The notes below the pieces were generated by a model. That model was not told the origin of the DNA. It saw nothing but the letters and a program-made list of their open reading frames with translations, and made no database searches. 64,000 bases of DNA from the NCBI RefSeq assembly GCF_028548395.1, contig NZ_JAQQLA010000003.1, positions 372,001 through 436,000 on the forward strand. The letters run 5' to 3'. Source of the stretch: Vogesella indigofera (GTDB lineage: Bacteria; Pseudomonadota; Gammaproteobacteria; Burkholderiales; Chromobacteriaceae). Shown piece after piece: positions 36,545 through 45,005 of this stretch (positions are counted from its first letter, which is position 1; each line of letters begins with the position of its first letter). Made by a program: the position numbers and the translations under genes.

Positions 36545-37765
36545 ATGTCTGATATCAACAAAGTCGTACTTGCCTATTCCGGCGGCCTCGATACTTCGGT
36601 GATCCTGAAGTGGCTGCAAGACACCTACCAGTGCGAAGTGGTGACCTTCACCGCTGACCTAGGCCAGGGCGAAGAACTGGAACCGGCACGCCAGAAGGCG
36701 CTGCAGTTCGGCATCAAGCCGGAAAACATCTTCATCGACGACCTGCGCGAAGAGTTCGTGCGCGACTTCGTGTTCCCGATGTTCCGTGCCAACACCGTGT
36801 ACGAAGGCGAGTACCTGCTGGGTACCTCCATCGCCCGTCCGCTGATCGCCAAACGCCAGATCGAGATCGCCAACCTGACCGGTGCCGACGCGGTATCGCA
36901 CGGTGCTACCGGCAAGGGTAACGACCAGGTGCGTTTCGAGCTGGGCTACTACGGCCTGAAGCCGGACGTGAAAGTGATCGCGCCGTGGCGCGAGTGGGAC
37001 CTGCTGTCCCGCGAAAAACTGCTGGCCTACGCCGAGAAGAACGGCATTCCGGTCGACATGAAGCACAAGAACGGTGGCGCGCCATACTCGATGGACGCCA
37101 ACCTGCTGCACATCTCCTTCGAAGGCCGTCACCTGGAAAACCCGTCGGCCGAGGCCGAGGAATCGATGTGGCGCTGGAGCGTGTCGCCGGAAGCGGCACC
37201 GGATGCACCGGAATACCTGGACGTCGAATTCGAGCGCGGCGACATCGTGGCGCTGAACGGCGTGCGCCTGAAGGCCCACGAAGTGCTGGCCAAGCTGAAC
37301 GAGCTGGGCGGCAAGCACGGTATCGGCCGTCTTGACCTGGTGGAAAACCGCTACGTCGGCATGAAGTCGCGTGGCTGCTACGAAACCCCGGGTGGCACCA
37401 TCATCCTCAAGGCGCACCGTGCCATCGAGTCCATCACCCTGGACCGCGAAGTGGCGCACCTGAAGGACGACCTGATGCCACGCTACGCCAGCATGATCTA
37501 CAACGGCTACTGGTGGGCACCGGAGCGCAAGGCACTGCAGACCCTGATCGACTACACCCAGCAGAGCGTCAACGGCTGGGTGCGCCTGAAGCTGTACAAG
37601 GGCAACGTGATCGTGGTCAGCCGCGACTCGAAGACCAACTCGCTGTTCGACATGAACATCGCGACCTTCGACGACGACGGCGGTGCCTACAACCAGGCCG
37701 ACGCCGGTGGCTTCATCAAGCTGAACGCACTGCGCATGCGCATTGCCGGCCGCATGAACAAGTAA
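36545..37765 (+). CDS. argG: Argininosuccinate synthase
   Basis: The 406-residue protein has the N-type ATP pyrophosphatase loop AYSGGLDTS at residues 10-18 and the family motif [13 protein letters not shown] near 117-129. It joins citrulline and aspartate using ATP. The ATG at 36545 follows GAAAGAGAAAACG and gives the usual start [15 protein letters not shown] strong terminator follows. Confidence 0.97.
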   Translation: MSDINKVVLAYSGGLDTSVILKWLQDTYQCEVVTFTADLGQGEELEPARQKALQFGIKPENIFIDDLREEFVRDFVFPMFRANTVYEGEYLLGTSIARPLIAKRQIEIANLTGADAVSHGATGKGNDQVRFELGYYGLKPDVKVIAPWREWDLLSREKLLAYAEKNGIPVDMKHKNGGAPYSMDANLLHISFEGRHLENPSAEAEESMWRWSVSPEAAPDAPEYLDVEFERGDIVALNGVRLKAHEVLAKLNELGGKHGIGRLDLVENRYVGMKSRGCYETPGGTIILKAHRAIESITLDREVAHLKDDLMPRYASMIYNGYWWAPERKALQTLIDYTQQSVNGWVRLKLYKGNVIVVSRDSKTNSLFDMNIATFDDDGGAYNQADAGGFIKLNALRMRIAGRMNK

Positions 37766-37786
37766 GCCGGACTGATCTGGCTCATG

Positions 37787-37816
37787 AAACCGCACCTCAT
37801 CGGGTGCGGTTTTTTA
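37787..37816 (+). terminator. Rho-independent terminator after argG
   Basis: The 10-bp perfect stem AAACCGCACC / GGTGCGGTTT (37787-37796 with 37803-37812) is followed by TTTA. Confidence 0.92.
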
Positions 37817-37833
37817 TTGCCGCTTTTATAATC

Positions 37834-37846
37834 TGCGGCCAACCTT
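37834..37846 (-). repeat. Single TTGGCCGCA word upstream of the DUF2788 gene
   Basis: TGCGGCCAACCTT lies 25 bp before the DUF2788 start, between it and the argG terminator. Confidence 0.75.
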
Positions 37847-37870
37847 ACCGATCCGTATGCAGGGGACAGC

Positions 37871-38074
37871 ATGAGCGAAGAAGAATTCACCAACTGGTCG
37901 ATGGGCATCCTGCTCACCGGCCTGATCATTTTCATGGGCTTCATCATCTGGGATCTGGGCAAGAAATCCGGCGCCGGCAAGACCGGCATGATCGCGCTGT
38001 TCGTGGTGCTGGGCTTTGGCGTGATGGGCTTCGTGTTCAAGAACATCCTGGTTGAATTCCTGGTGATGAAATGA
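37871..38074 (+). CDS. DUF2788 small membrane protein
   Basis: The 67-residue protein has two hydrophobic helices (about residues 11-27 and 39-60) and matches DUF2788, a short conserved inner-membrane family of unknown function in betaproteobacteria and gammaproteobacteria. Its stop overlaps the next start (ATGA), so it is coupled to the cold-shock/DUF1294 gene. Confidence 0.82.
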   Translation: MSEEEFTNWSMGILLTGLIIFMGFIIWDLGKKSGAGKTGMIALFVVLGFGVMGFVFKNILVEFLVMK

Positions 38075-38691
38075 GCGGCGGCGCGCGACAGGAAAAGGGC
38101 GTCATCAGCCGCTGGCAGGAAGAGCGCGGCTTTGGCTTCATCCAGCCGGAGCAGGGCGCGGCGCTGTTTGTGCACGTCAGCGCCTTTGCCGCCACGCCGC
38201 GCCGGCCGGCGGTGGGCGACGCGGTGTATTTCCTGCGCGCGCGGGACGACAAGGGCAAGCCGCGCGCCAGCTGGGCCGCGTTCGCCGGTGTGCCGCAGCA
38301 GGCGGTGACGGCAAAGGCACTGCCGGACAACACGCCGCGGCCGTGGCTGGCGGTGCTGTTCGTGATCGCGCTGTGTGCGCTGTACGTGCGCGGCCTGCTA
38401 CCACGCGACGTGCTGATGCTGTACGCGGTGATCAGCGTACTGACGGTGCTGGTCTACCACCGCGACAAGGCGGCGGCGCTGCGCAATCGCTGGCGCACGC
38501 CGGAGCGCACGTTGCACTGGCTGGCGCTGCTCGGCGGCTGGCCGGGCGCGATGCTGGCGCAATACTGGTTCCGCCACAAGTCGACCAAGCCGGCCTTTCG
38601 CCGCTGGTTCTGGGCGACGGTGCTGGGCAATGGCGCGCTGCTGGGCTGCGGCCTGTACCAGGGCGAGCGGCTGCTGGCGTTGCTGCGCTGA
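38071..38691 (+). CDS. Cold-shock-like domain fused to DUF1294 membrane domain
   Basis: The 206-residue protein has an N-terminal cold-shock OB-fold ([16 protein letters not shown], residues 9-24, with LFVHVSAF at 32-39) and a C-terminal DUF1294 membrane domain with helices near 92-107, 113-130 and 145-163. The fusion is known from many proteobacteria; it may tie nucleic-acid binding to the membrane, but no function is established. It overlaps the DUF2788 gene by 4 bp. Confidence 0.85.
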   Translation: MSGGARQEKGVISRWQEERGFGFIQPEQGAALFVHVSAFAATPRRPAVGDAVYFLRARDDKGKPRASWAAFAGVPQQAVTAKALPDNTPRPWLAVLFVIALCALYVRGLLPRDVLMLYAVISVLTVLVYHRDKAAALRNRWRTPERTLHWLALLGGWPGAMLAQYWFRHKSTKPAFRRWFWATVLGNGALLGCGLYQGERLLALLR

Positions 38692-38744
38692 CAATTGCCG
38701 GGCACGGCGCTAGAATAAGCGGCAATTTTGATAAGGAAGATGTG

Positions 38745-39230
38745 ATGCCGTCATTTGATACCGTTTCCGAAGTGGATACCGTTGAAGTTCGCAACGCGGT
38801 CGACCAGACCAGCAAGGAAGTGGCGACCCGCTACGATTTCAAGGGCACCAGCGCCAGCCTGGAGCTGAAGGAAAAAGTGATTACCCTGCACGGTGACGCC
38901 GAATTCCAGATCCAGCAGATCATGGACATCCTGCTGGGCAAGCTGGCCAAGCGCGGCATCGACGTGCGTTGCCTGGAGTACGGCGACGTGAAGCAGGTCG
39001 GTGGCAACAAGGCCACCCAGACCGTGACCGTCAAGGAGGGCATCGAGACAGAGCTGGCGAAGAAGATCGTCAAGCTGATCAAGGACGCCAAGCTCAAGGT
39101 GCAGGCCAGCATCCAGGGCGAAGCGGTACGCGTGACCGGCGCCAAGCGCGACGACCTGCAGGCGGTGATGGCGCTGCTGCGCAAGGAAGTGACCGATTTC
39201 CCGCTGCAATTCAACAACTTCCGCGACTGA
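38745..39230 (+). CDS. YajQ family nucleotide-binding protein
   Basis: The 161-residue protein is a full-length Yaj[21 protein letters not shown] at the start and RYDFKGT near 29-35. Family members bind nucleic acid or nucleotides, and the Xanthomonas member is reported as a c-di-GMP effector. AAGGAAG precedes the ATG. It is followed by a strong terminator. Confidence 0.93.
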   Translation: MPSFDTVSEVDTVEVRNAVDQTSKEVATRYDFKGTSASLELKEKVITLHGDAEFQIQQIMDILLGKLAKRGIDVRCLEYGDVKQVGGNKATQTVTVKEGIETELAKKIVKLIKDAKLKVQASIQGEAVRVTGAKRDDLQAVMALLRKEVTDFPLQFNNFRD

Positions 39231-39247
39231 TTGCCGCGCGTTGTCAC

Positions 39248-39278
39248 AAAAAAGGCTGCCCATCGGGCAGCCTTTTTT
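39248..39278 (+). terminator. Rho-independent terminator after the yajQ gene
   Basis: The 14-bp perfect stem AAAAAAGGCTGCCC / GGGCAGCCTTTTTT (39248-39261 with 39265-39278) has a 3-nt loop and can act in both directions. Confidence 0.93.
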
Positions 39279-39365
39279 CATGGTGGCGGCAGTTCAGCGC
39301 CGCGCCCGCCGGTGCTGCCGGCAGAGGCAGGTCTGGCCCGCGCGGCAGTCCTGTTGTCGCCGTGC

Positions 39366-39660
39366 TCAGTGCAGCAGGCTGTACGGCCCGCCTTGTGCCT
39401 GCGCGCGCTGGTGGGCCGGGTGGGCGTGGATTGCCAGCAGCCAGGCCAGCAGCCGTGGTTGCCGCGCATCGATAAAGCCGCGTGCTTGCGCAGCCTCCAT
39501 GAACGCCACGTGCTGACGAATCTGCGGCCCGAGGTAGCTTTTCTGCACCCCCTTGGCGATGGCGCCGGCGAGCGGTCGCAGCAGCCACTGCATCGGCGGC
39601 AGGGACAGGCGGCTGAACACCAGATGCATCAGCAGCGGCGGCATTGCCGAGCCAAGCCTG
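39366..39660 (-). pseudogene. Remnant of a glutathione S-transferase gene
   Basis: On the minus strand one frame reads SAMPPLLMHLVFSRL followed by LRPLAGAIAKGVQKSYLGPQ and, near the end, IHAHPAHQRAQAQGGPYSLL. These are the start of the C-terminal helical domain and the very end of bacterial GSTs of the type ending in 'HPAYQRALERGGPY'. The thioredoxin-fold N-terminal half is missing and the middle of the helical domain (the WFAGE...ADI...SFPLEA part) appears deleted. The frame has no proper start. It follows the desaturase gene directly. I read it as a decayed gene; a sequence search would settle it. Confidence 0.55.
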
Positions 39661-39734
39661 CCGCCGGGGCGTAACCCCTGCTTCGGCTGTGCAGCCAACC
39701 GGGGATGGCGCCGAGCTGCAGGATGGTGCCCAGC

Positions 39735-40919
39735 TCATTTGGTCTCTCCTAACGGCAAGTCGTAGCTTTGCAGCGCGCGTGAGAATTCCCGCAGCGCGTC
39801 AATGCCGCTGCCCTCGGCGCGGCGGCACCAGTCTTCCAGCTGGGCGAGCAGCTGCTCCTTCGAGGTGCCGGAGCGGCGCCACAGCGCGGTGAGATCCTGT
39901 CGCATCAGTTCTATGGTGTTCAGCTTGCAGTTGTGGCGCAGCGCCTGTTCCAGCGCGGTGCGCTGCGGCAGCGGCAGGACGCGGCTGCCGCGTTGCAGCC
40001 ACTGGCGCACCGCCGCGTGCGGCAGTGGCGGTAGCAGTGCCGCACCGCGGCCGAGCTCGGACACGGCGACAGGGTGCAGCAGGCGGGCAAAGCGCGCCAG
40101 CACGTGATGGCGGTGCACGATCACCGCCTGCAGCGTGTCGGCATCGCACGCCGTCTTGGCGCGGTTGTAGCGCAGCGGCGGCGCCAGCTTGTGCACCGTG
40201 GCCAGTCGCAGCGCGGCCAGCAGGCGGATGTACAGCCAGCCGATATCGAACTCCCAGCGCCGGCTGGACAGCCGGGCAGAGCTGGCATAGGCGTGGTGAT
40301 TGTTGTGCAGCTCTTCACCGCCGATCAGGATGCCCCACGGTACGACATTGCGCGAACAGTCGTCGGGCGCGAAATTGCGGTAGCCCCAGTAGTGGCCGAC
40401 GCCGTTGATGACGCCGGCGGCAAAGAACGGGATCCACAGCATCTGCACCGCCCACACGCTGAGACCGAGCGGGCCGAATAGCAGCAGGTCGATGAGCAGC
40501 ATCAGGCTGACGCCCAGCGCGCTGTAGCGGGCGTACAGCCGGCGTTCGATCCAGTCGTCGGGGGTGTGGTGGCCGTATTTTTCCAGCATCGCCGGGTCGG
40601 TGGCCGCGCGGCGGTACAGCTCGGCGCCCTGCAGCAGCACCGTGCGCAGGCCGTACACCTGCGGGCTGTGCGGATCGTCCGCGTTTTCGCAGACGGCGTG
40701 GTGCTTGCGGTGGATCGCCACCCACTCGCGGGTGACCATACCGGTGGTCAGCCACAGCCAGAAACGGAACAGGTGGCTGACGACCGGGTGCAGCGCCAGC
40801 GCGTGGTGCGCCTGGTGGCGGTGCAAAAAGATGGTCACCGCGGCAATGGTGACGTGGGTCAGCCCCAGCGTGACCAGCAGCGTGCCCCACCAGGGCAGAT
40901 CAAGCAGACCGAGTTGCAT
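39735..40919 (-). CDS. Acyl-CoA/fatty-acid desaturase
   Basis: The 394-residue protein is a membrane di-iron desaturase with the three His boxes HRHQAHH (33-39), HRKHH (70-74) and HNNHH near 223-227, and hydrophobic segments near 11-31, 51-60 and 137-175. It introduces a double bond into acyl chains and so adjusts membrane fluidity. AAGGAGCGG precedes the ATG at 40917-40919. The C-terminal 150 residues extend beyond the last His box without a recognised domain. It lies directly upstream of the GST remnant. Confidence 0.88.
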   Translation of the reverse strand: MQLGLLDLPWWGTLLVTLGLTHVTIAAVTIFLHRHQAHHALALHPVVSHLFRFWLWLTTGMVTREWVAIHRKHHAVCENADDPHSPQVYGLRTVLLQGAELYRRAATDPAMLEKYGHHTPDDWIERRLYARYSALGVSLMLLIDLLLFGPLGLSVWAVQMLWIPFFAAGVINGVGHYWGYRNFAPDDCSRNVVPWGILIGGEELHNNHHAYASSARLSSRRWEFDIGWLYIRLLAALRLATVHKLAPPLRYNRAKTACDADTLQAVIVHRHHVLARFARLLHPVAVSELGRGAALLPPLPHAAVRQWLQRGSRVLPLPQRTALEQALRHNCKLNTIELMRQDLTALWRRSGTSKEQLLAQLEDWCRRAEGSGIDALREFSRALQSYDLPLGETK

Positions 40920-41219
40920 CTTCCGCTCCTTTGTAGCCGGGCACGGCATGCGGCCAGTGTCTGCGGCCAACCTTGGACGTGCCATCTGATACTACGACAA
41001 CGGGCGCCACTGTCTGTTCGCCAGCGCACCGACAAGACCGTGACACTGACCATCCTTGAAACAGTATTCGCCTCGCCGGCGCGTCCTCTTTGCGTACAGC
41101 CGGCGACATGAGCAACCGCCCTTGCTGATACCACATGCGGCCGGAACGATGCGGGACGGGAACCGGGCGACCGTGTACCGGCGGGTTCCCGACGCGATAG
41201 GGCAAGGCGCCGCGCCCTG
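40920..41219. other. Region without a supported gene
   Basis: This 300-bp stretch between the desaturase start and the CHAP remnant holds one TTGGCCGCA word (40962) and presumably the desaturase promoter. I see no intact gene; it may contain unrecognisable 5' parts of the decayed CHAP gene. Confidence 0.6.
40962..40976 (-). repeat. Single TTGGCCGCA word upstream of the desaturase gene
   Basis: TGCGGCCAACCTTGG lies 43 bp upstream of the desaturase start codon. Confidence 0.75.
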
Positions 41220-41564
41220 CGCCGGGGCGGCAACTTGCCAATGGCTGTAGCGAGCCGCTGCGGGTGGAGGACATCCTGGTGTTCATTCCGCCCCGTTCAA
41301 CCCCTATGGCCATGTCGCCATCGTGGCGGAGGTGAATGCCCGCGTGGTGATCGTGGTGCAGCAGAACGCTGGGCCGCTGCTGTCGTCGCGAGAGGCGTTT
41401 CCGTCCCGGCGTCCCGGCGTCACGGCGCGCGGCTGTGGCTGGCTGATGAGCGGGTGCTGGGCTGGTTGCGGCTGCCGCCGCCCGCGGTGCTGGCCTCGGC
41501 CCCGCTGGCACTGGCGCCGGCCGCGCCATTGTCCGCCGCAGCACTCAGCGTTACAGCGCGCTGA
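41220..41564 (+). pseudogene. Remnant of a CHAP-domain (amidase/peptidase) gene
   Basis: Three plus-strand frames read in turn give a continuous CHAP-domain C-terminal half: ANGCSEPLRVEDILVF, then after a shift near 41283 HSAPFNPYGHVAIVAEV with VVIVVQQNAG, then after a second shift near 41405 HGARLWLADERVLGWLRLPP. The His of GHVAIV is the second catalytic residue of CHAP domains. The N-terminal part with the catalytic Cys is not found. At least two frameshifts and the missing front end mark it as a dead gene, although one sequencing error cannot be excluded. It lies next to another remnant (GST) within 1.6 kb. Confidence 0.55.
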
Positions 41565-42699
41565 TGCAAACCCGGTTGCGGCCCTGTTCCTTGGCCGCAT
41601 ACAGCTGCAGGTCGGCCTGCTGGAACAGCTCGCGCAGCGGGGTGCGGCCGCGCGCGGCGACCACCAGCCCGGTGCTCACCGTCTGCTGCAGCGTGTTGCC
41701 GTCGCTGGTGGTGATCGGCGCGGCAGCCAGGGTCTGGCGCAGCGTTTCCGCCAGCACCGGTGCGTGCGGCACCGCGCTGCCGCTGAGCAGCACCGAGAAT
41801 TCCTCGCCGCCGTTGCGGCCGTACACCGCATCGAAATGGCCGAAGTGGCGATCCAGCAGCGTGGCAAAGTGCACCAGCACCTCGTCGCCGGCGAGGTGGC
41901 CGTGGCTGTCGTTGACGCGCTTGAACCAGTCCAGATCCATCACCAGCAGCGCCACCGGCGCATCGGGATTGGCCGCCAGCCGCTGCTCGGCCTGCTCGTG
42001 AAAGGCGCGGCGGTTGGCCAGCCCGGTCAGGCTGTCCAGCATCGCCTGCTGGTAGAGGCGGATTTCCAGTCGCTCGAAGCAGATGAAGATGAAGCACAGC
42101 AGCTTGGCGTACTCCAGCCACATCGCCTGGTAGTCGAGGTAGGCAAACAGCGCTGAATTGGCCAGCCAGCCGCTGCTGACGGCGCTGGAGTACAGCAGGC
42201 GCACGCTGTAGGTCAGCATCAGCAGCAGTACGATCAGCCGGCCGAGACGGTAGCCCAGCCGCGCCTGGTGCGGGCTGCGGCGCAGGCTGCGCCACAACAG
42301 CGCGTGGAACAGCAGGTAGGCGGCGCTGAACAGCAGGATGCGCCAGGCGAAGGCCTCGGCCCCGAACGGCAGCAGCAGGAACACGCCGCTGACCGCGCCC
42401 GCCAGCAGCAGCCCCGGCCGCCACGGCAGCCGCGCGTGCTCCAGCGCCACGCCGCCGATCCAGGTCAGCATCAGCGAGAAAAACAGCAGGCAGTTGGCGA
42501 GGCCGACGCCCAACCACGGCGACAGGTAGGGGCGCAGCGCGATCAGCGCGATGCCGGCGCAGGCCAGCACGCCAGCCACGCCCCAGATGCGCAGCGCCTG
42601 CTCCTGGCGATAGCGCAGGCCGATCAGTAGCAGGATGGTGGTCATCAGCACAAAGGTGGTGACGTGTCCGACGTACAGGGTGTAGAGATCAAGTTTCAT
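41551..42699 (-). CDS. Membrane diguanylate cyclase (GGDEF)
   Basis: The 382-residue protein has about six membrane helices in residues 8-185 and a C-terminal GGDEF domain: DSLTGLANRRAF at 222-233, MDLDWFKRVNDSHGH near 254-268 and the active-site GGEEF at 297-301. It should make c-di-GMP from two GTP. The RxxD inhibitory site normally just before the motif is not seen, so product inhibition may be weak. The ATG at 42697-42699 is chosen because it opens the first membrane helix. It lies between the CHAP remnant, which its 3' end slightly overlaps on the other strand, and selU. Confidence 0.92.
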   Translation of the reverse strand: MKLDLYTLYVGHVTTFVLMTTILLLIGLRYRQEQALRIWGVAGVLACAGIALIALRPYLSPWLGVGLANCLLFFSLMLTWIGGVALEHARLPWRPGLLLAGAVSGVFLLLPFGAEAFAWRILLFSAAYLLFHALLWRSLRRSPHQARLGYRLGRLIVLLLMLTYSVRLLYSSAVSSGWLANSALFAYLDYQAMWLEYAKLLCFIFICFERLEIRLYQQAMLDSLTGLANRRAFHEQAEQRLAANPDAPVALLVMDLDWFKRVNDSHGHLAGDEVLVHFATLLDRHFGHFDAVYGRNGGEEFSVLLSGSAVPHAPVLAETLRQTLAAAPITTSDGNTLQQTVSTGLVVAARGRTPLRELFQQADLQLYAAKEQGRNRVCISAL

Positions 42700-42787
42700 G
42701 CGGCCGTTTGCCAGGGCGGGATGAGGTGATGGTAAGGGGTGACGCTGGCGGTGTGCAGACGGGATGGTTGGCGACCAAGCCAGCCAG

Positions 42788-42821
42788 GGTTGGCCGCAAG
42801 CGTGATGCGCTGCGGCCAACC
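42788..42821 (-). repeat. Inverted pair of the TTGGCCGCA word after selU, probable terminator
   Basis: GGTTGGCCGCA (42788-42798) and TGCGGCCAACC (42811-42821) form an 11-bp perfect stem with a 12-nt loop 17 bp past the selU stop codon. It would fold as an RNA hairpin for selU read-through. Confidence 0.75.
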
Positions 42822-42837
42822 TTGCGACCGGGCGGCC

Positions 42838-43872
42838 TCAGCCGGCCAGCTGGCTGGCCACCTGCTGCAGCGTGGCGTCGTCCAGTGCCGGTACCGCCAG
42901 CGGCTGCACCGCCTGGGTGTAGTGTTTGCCCTGCGAGCGCAGGTACAGCGGGTCGTAGTGACTGGTCAGCAGCTCGCCGACCAGGGTGTCGAAATCGCCG
43001 CTGCGCGCCATCGCCGCCCACGCCTCCAGCTGCGCCTTGCCGTGCACATTGCGCAGGAAGCCGAGCTGGGTCACCAGCCGTTCCGGCTCGCGCAGGTAAA
43101 AGTCGTAGTCGCGCTTGAGGAAATCCACCCGCGCCGCCAGCGGCACCTCCAGCTGCAGGCAGGCGCTGTCGTGCATGCGGCTGTACAGCGCGTCCGGCAG
43201 CGACACGAAGCCGATCTTCTTGCTTTCCGCCTCCACGAACACCGGCCGCGTCGGGTCGAAACCCTGCAGCGCGCTGTCCAGCAGGCTGTCGAAGCGCTTT
43301 TGCGACGGCTGCGCCACGTCCGGCAGCCGCCCCAGCACCGAGCCGCGGTGCGCGGCGAGGCCTTCCAGATCCAGCACCTGCGCGCCCTGTGCCGCCAGCG
43401 CCGCCAGCAGCCGGCTCTTGCCGCTGCCGGTGGGGCCGCTGATCACGCGGAAGCGGAACTGCTGCGGCAGGGTAGCGAGATCGGCCAGCACCTGGTGGCG
43501 ATAGGCCTTGTAGCCGCCTTCCAGCTGGTGCGCCGCCCAGCCGATCTGCGCCAGGATGATCGCCATCGAGCCGGAGCGCTGTCCGCCGCGCCAGCAGTAC
43601 ACCAGCGGCCGCCACGACTTGGGGTGACGTGCGAACTGTTCGTCGAGGTGGCGCGCGATATTGCGCGCGACGATGGCGGCACCGACCTTGCGCGCCTCGA
43701 ACGGCGACACCTGCTTGTACAGGGTGCCGACGCGCACGCGCTCCTCGTCGCTCATCACCGGGCAGTTGATGGCGCCGGGGATGTGGTCTTCGGCAAATTC
43801 CGCCGGGGTGCGCACGTCGATGATCTCGTCAAATTGGTGGCGCTGTGCTACGGTCGCGAGCTTGAAAAACAT
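42838..43872 (-). CDS. selU: tRNA 2-selenouridine synthase SelU (MnmH)
   Basis: The 344-residue protein has an N-terminal rhodanese domain with the active Cys at 93 in VYCWRGGQRSG and a C-terminal P-loop domain with GPTGSGKS at 146-153. It replaces the sulfur of 2-thiouridine at the tRNA wobble position with selenium, using selenophosphate from SelD. The start at 43870-43872 is divergent from selD with only 18 bp between the two start codons. Confidence 0.94.
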   Translation of the reverse strand: MFFKLATVAQRHQFDEIIDVRTPAEFAEDHIPGAINCPVMSDEERVRVGTLYKQVSPFEARKVGAAIVARNIARHLDEQFARHPKSWRPLVYCWRGGQRSGSMAIILAQIGWAAHQLEGGYKAYRHQVLADLATLPQQFRFRVISGPTGSGKSRLLAALAAQGAQVLDLEGLAAHRGSVLGRLPDVAQPSQKRFDSLLDSALQGFDPTRPVFVEAESKKIGFVSLPDALYSRMHDSACLQLEVPLAARVDFLKRDYDFYLREPERLVTQLGFLRNVHGKAQLEAWAAMARSGDFDTLVGELLTSHYDPLYLRSQGKHYTQAVQPLAVPALDDATLQQVASQLAG

Positions 43873-43890
43873 AGTAGGGAGGCGTGGGCC

Positions 43891-44931
43891 ATGACAGGAA
43901 TCAGATTGACGCAATTGTCGCACGGTGGCGGATGCGGCTGCAAAATTGCGCCGTCGGTATTGCAGGCGATCCTGTCCGGCGCCCGTGACAAGCTGCCGTA
44001 CCCGGACTTGCTGGTCGGCGCCGAAACCAGCGACGACGCGGCGGTGTACCGTCTCAACGACAGCCAGGCGCTGGTGGCAACCACCGACTTCTTCCTGCCG
44101 ATTGTCGATGACGCGCGCGACTTCGGCCGCATCGCTGCCACCAACGCCATCTCCGACATCTACGCGATGGGCGCCACGCCCATCATGGCGCTGGCCATCG
44201 TCGGCATGCCGGTGAACACGCTGCCGGTGGAAACCATCCGCGACATCCTGCAGGGTGGCGAATCGGTGTGCCGCGAGGCCGGCATTCCCATTGCCGGCGG
44301 CCACTCCATCGACGCGCCGGAGCCGATCTACGGCCTGGTGGTGATGGGGCTGATGCATCCCGAGCAGATCAAGCGCAACTGCGACGCCCGTGACGGCGAC
44401 GTGCTGATCCTCGGCAAGGGCCTGGGCGTCGGCATCCTGGCGCAGGCGATGAAGAAGGGCGAGCTGGACGACGCAGGCTATCAGGCGCTGATTGCCTCCA
44501 CCACGCAGCTGAACAAGGTCGGCAGCCAGCTTGCTGCCATGGGTCAGGTTCACGCGCTGACCGACGTCACCGGCTTCGGTCTGCTCGGCCACCTGCTGGA
44601 AATCTGCCGCGGCTCGCAACTGGCCGCGCATCTGGAGATGGCGCAGGTGCCGGTGATCCGCGAGGCGCAGGCGTGGGCGGAGAAGGGCTACGGCCCCGGT
44701 GCCATTGAGCGCAACCTAGCCAGCTTCGGCGAGGACGTGCACACCGCTGACAGTGTTGCCGACTGGCAGCTGCGGGTGCTGGCCGATGCGCAGACCAGCG
44801 GCGGCCTGCTGGTGGCGGTAGCGCCGGAGGCGGCCGACAGCGTGCTGGCGCAGTTCCATGCCGCCGGCTTCGGCTACGCCAGCATCATTGGCACGCTGCA
44901 GCAGGGCGAGGCGAAAATCCACGTGCGCTGA
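43891..44931 (+). CDS. selD: Selenide, water dikinase SelD
   Basis: The 346-residue protein starts MTGIRLTQLSHGGGCGCKIA; C15 and K18 correspond to the catalytic Cys17 and Lys20 of the E. coli enzyme. It makes selenophosphate from selenide and ATP. With selU directly divergent, the local selenium use is 2-selenouridine in tRNA; selA, selB and selC are not in the window, so selenocysteine use is unknown. GGGAGG lies before the ATG. Confidence 0.96.
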   Translation: MTGIRLTQLSHGGGCGCKIAPSVLQAILSGARDKLPYPDLLVGAETSDDAAVYRLNDSQALVATTDFFLPIVDDARDFGRIAATNAISDIYAMGATPIMALAIVGMPVNTLPVETIRDILQGGESVCREAGIPIAGGHSIDAPEPIYGLVVMGLMHPEQIKRNCDARDGDVLILGKGLGVGILAQAMKKGELDDAGYQALIASTTQLNKVGSQLAAMGQVHALTDVTGFGLLGHLLEICRGSQLAAHLEMAQVPVIREAQAWAEKGYGPGAIERNLASFGEDVHTADSVADWQLRVLADAQTSGGLLVAVAPEAADSVLAQFHAAGFGYASIIGTLQQGEAKIHVR

Positions 44932-44951
44932 GCGAGCGCTCCCGAAACGAC

Positions 44952-44986
44952 AAAAGGTTGGCCGCAGCGATGCGGCCAACCTTTTT
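44952..44986. terminator. Bidirectional terminator built from an inverted TTGGCCGCA pair
   Basis: AAAAGGTTGGCCGCA (44952-44966) and TGCGGCCAACCTTTT (44971-44985) form a perfect 15-bp stem with a GCGA loop, followed by T on the plus strand and flanked by A-run/T-run on both sides. It separates the convergent selD and lysA genes and can stop both. Confidence 0.92.
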
Positions 44987-45005
44987 CATTTGCTTGCTAC
45001 GGGAT

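Noticed and set aside
43891..44931. Selenocysteine use (SECIS, in-frame TGA) suggested by selD
   Set aside because: selU next door explains the need for selenophosphate; no selA, selB or selC and no gene with an internal TGA was seen in the window.
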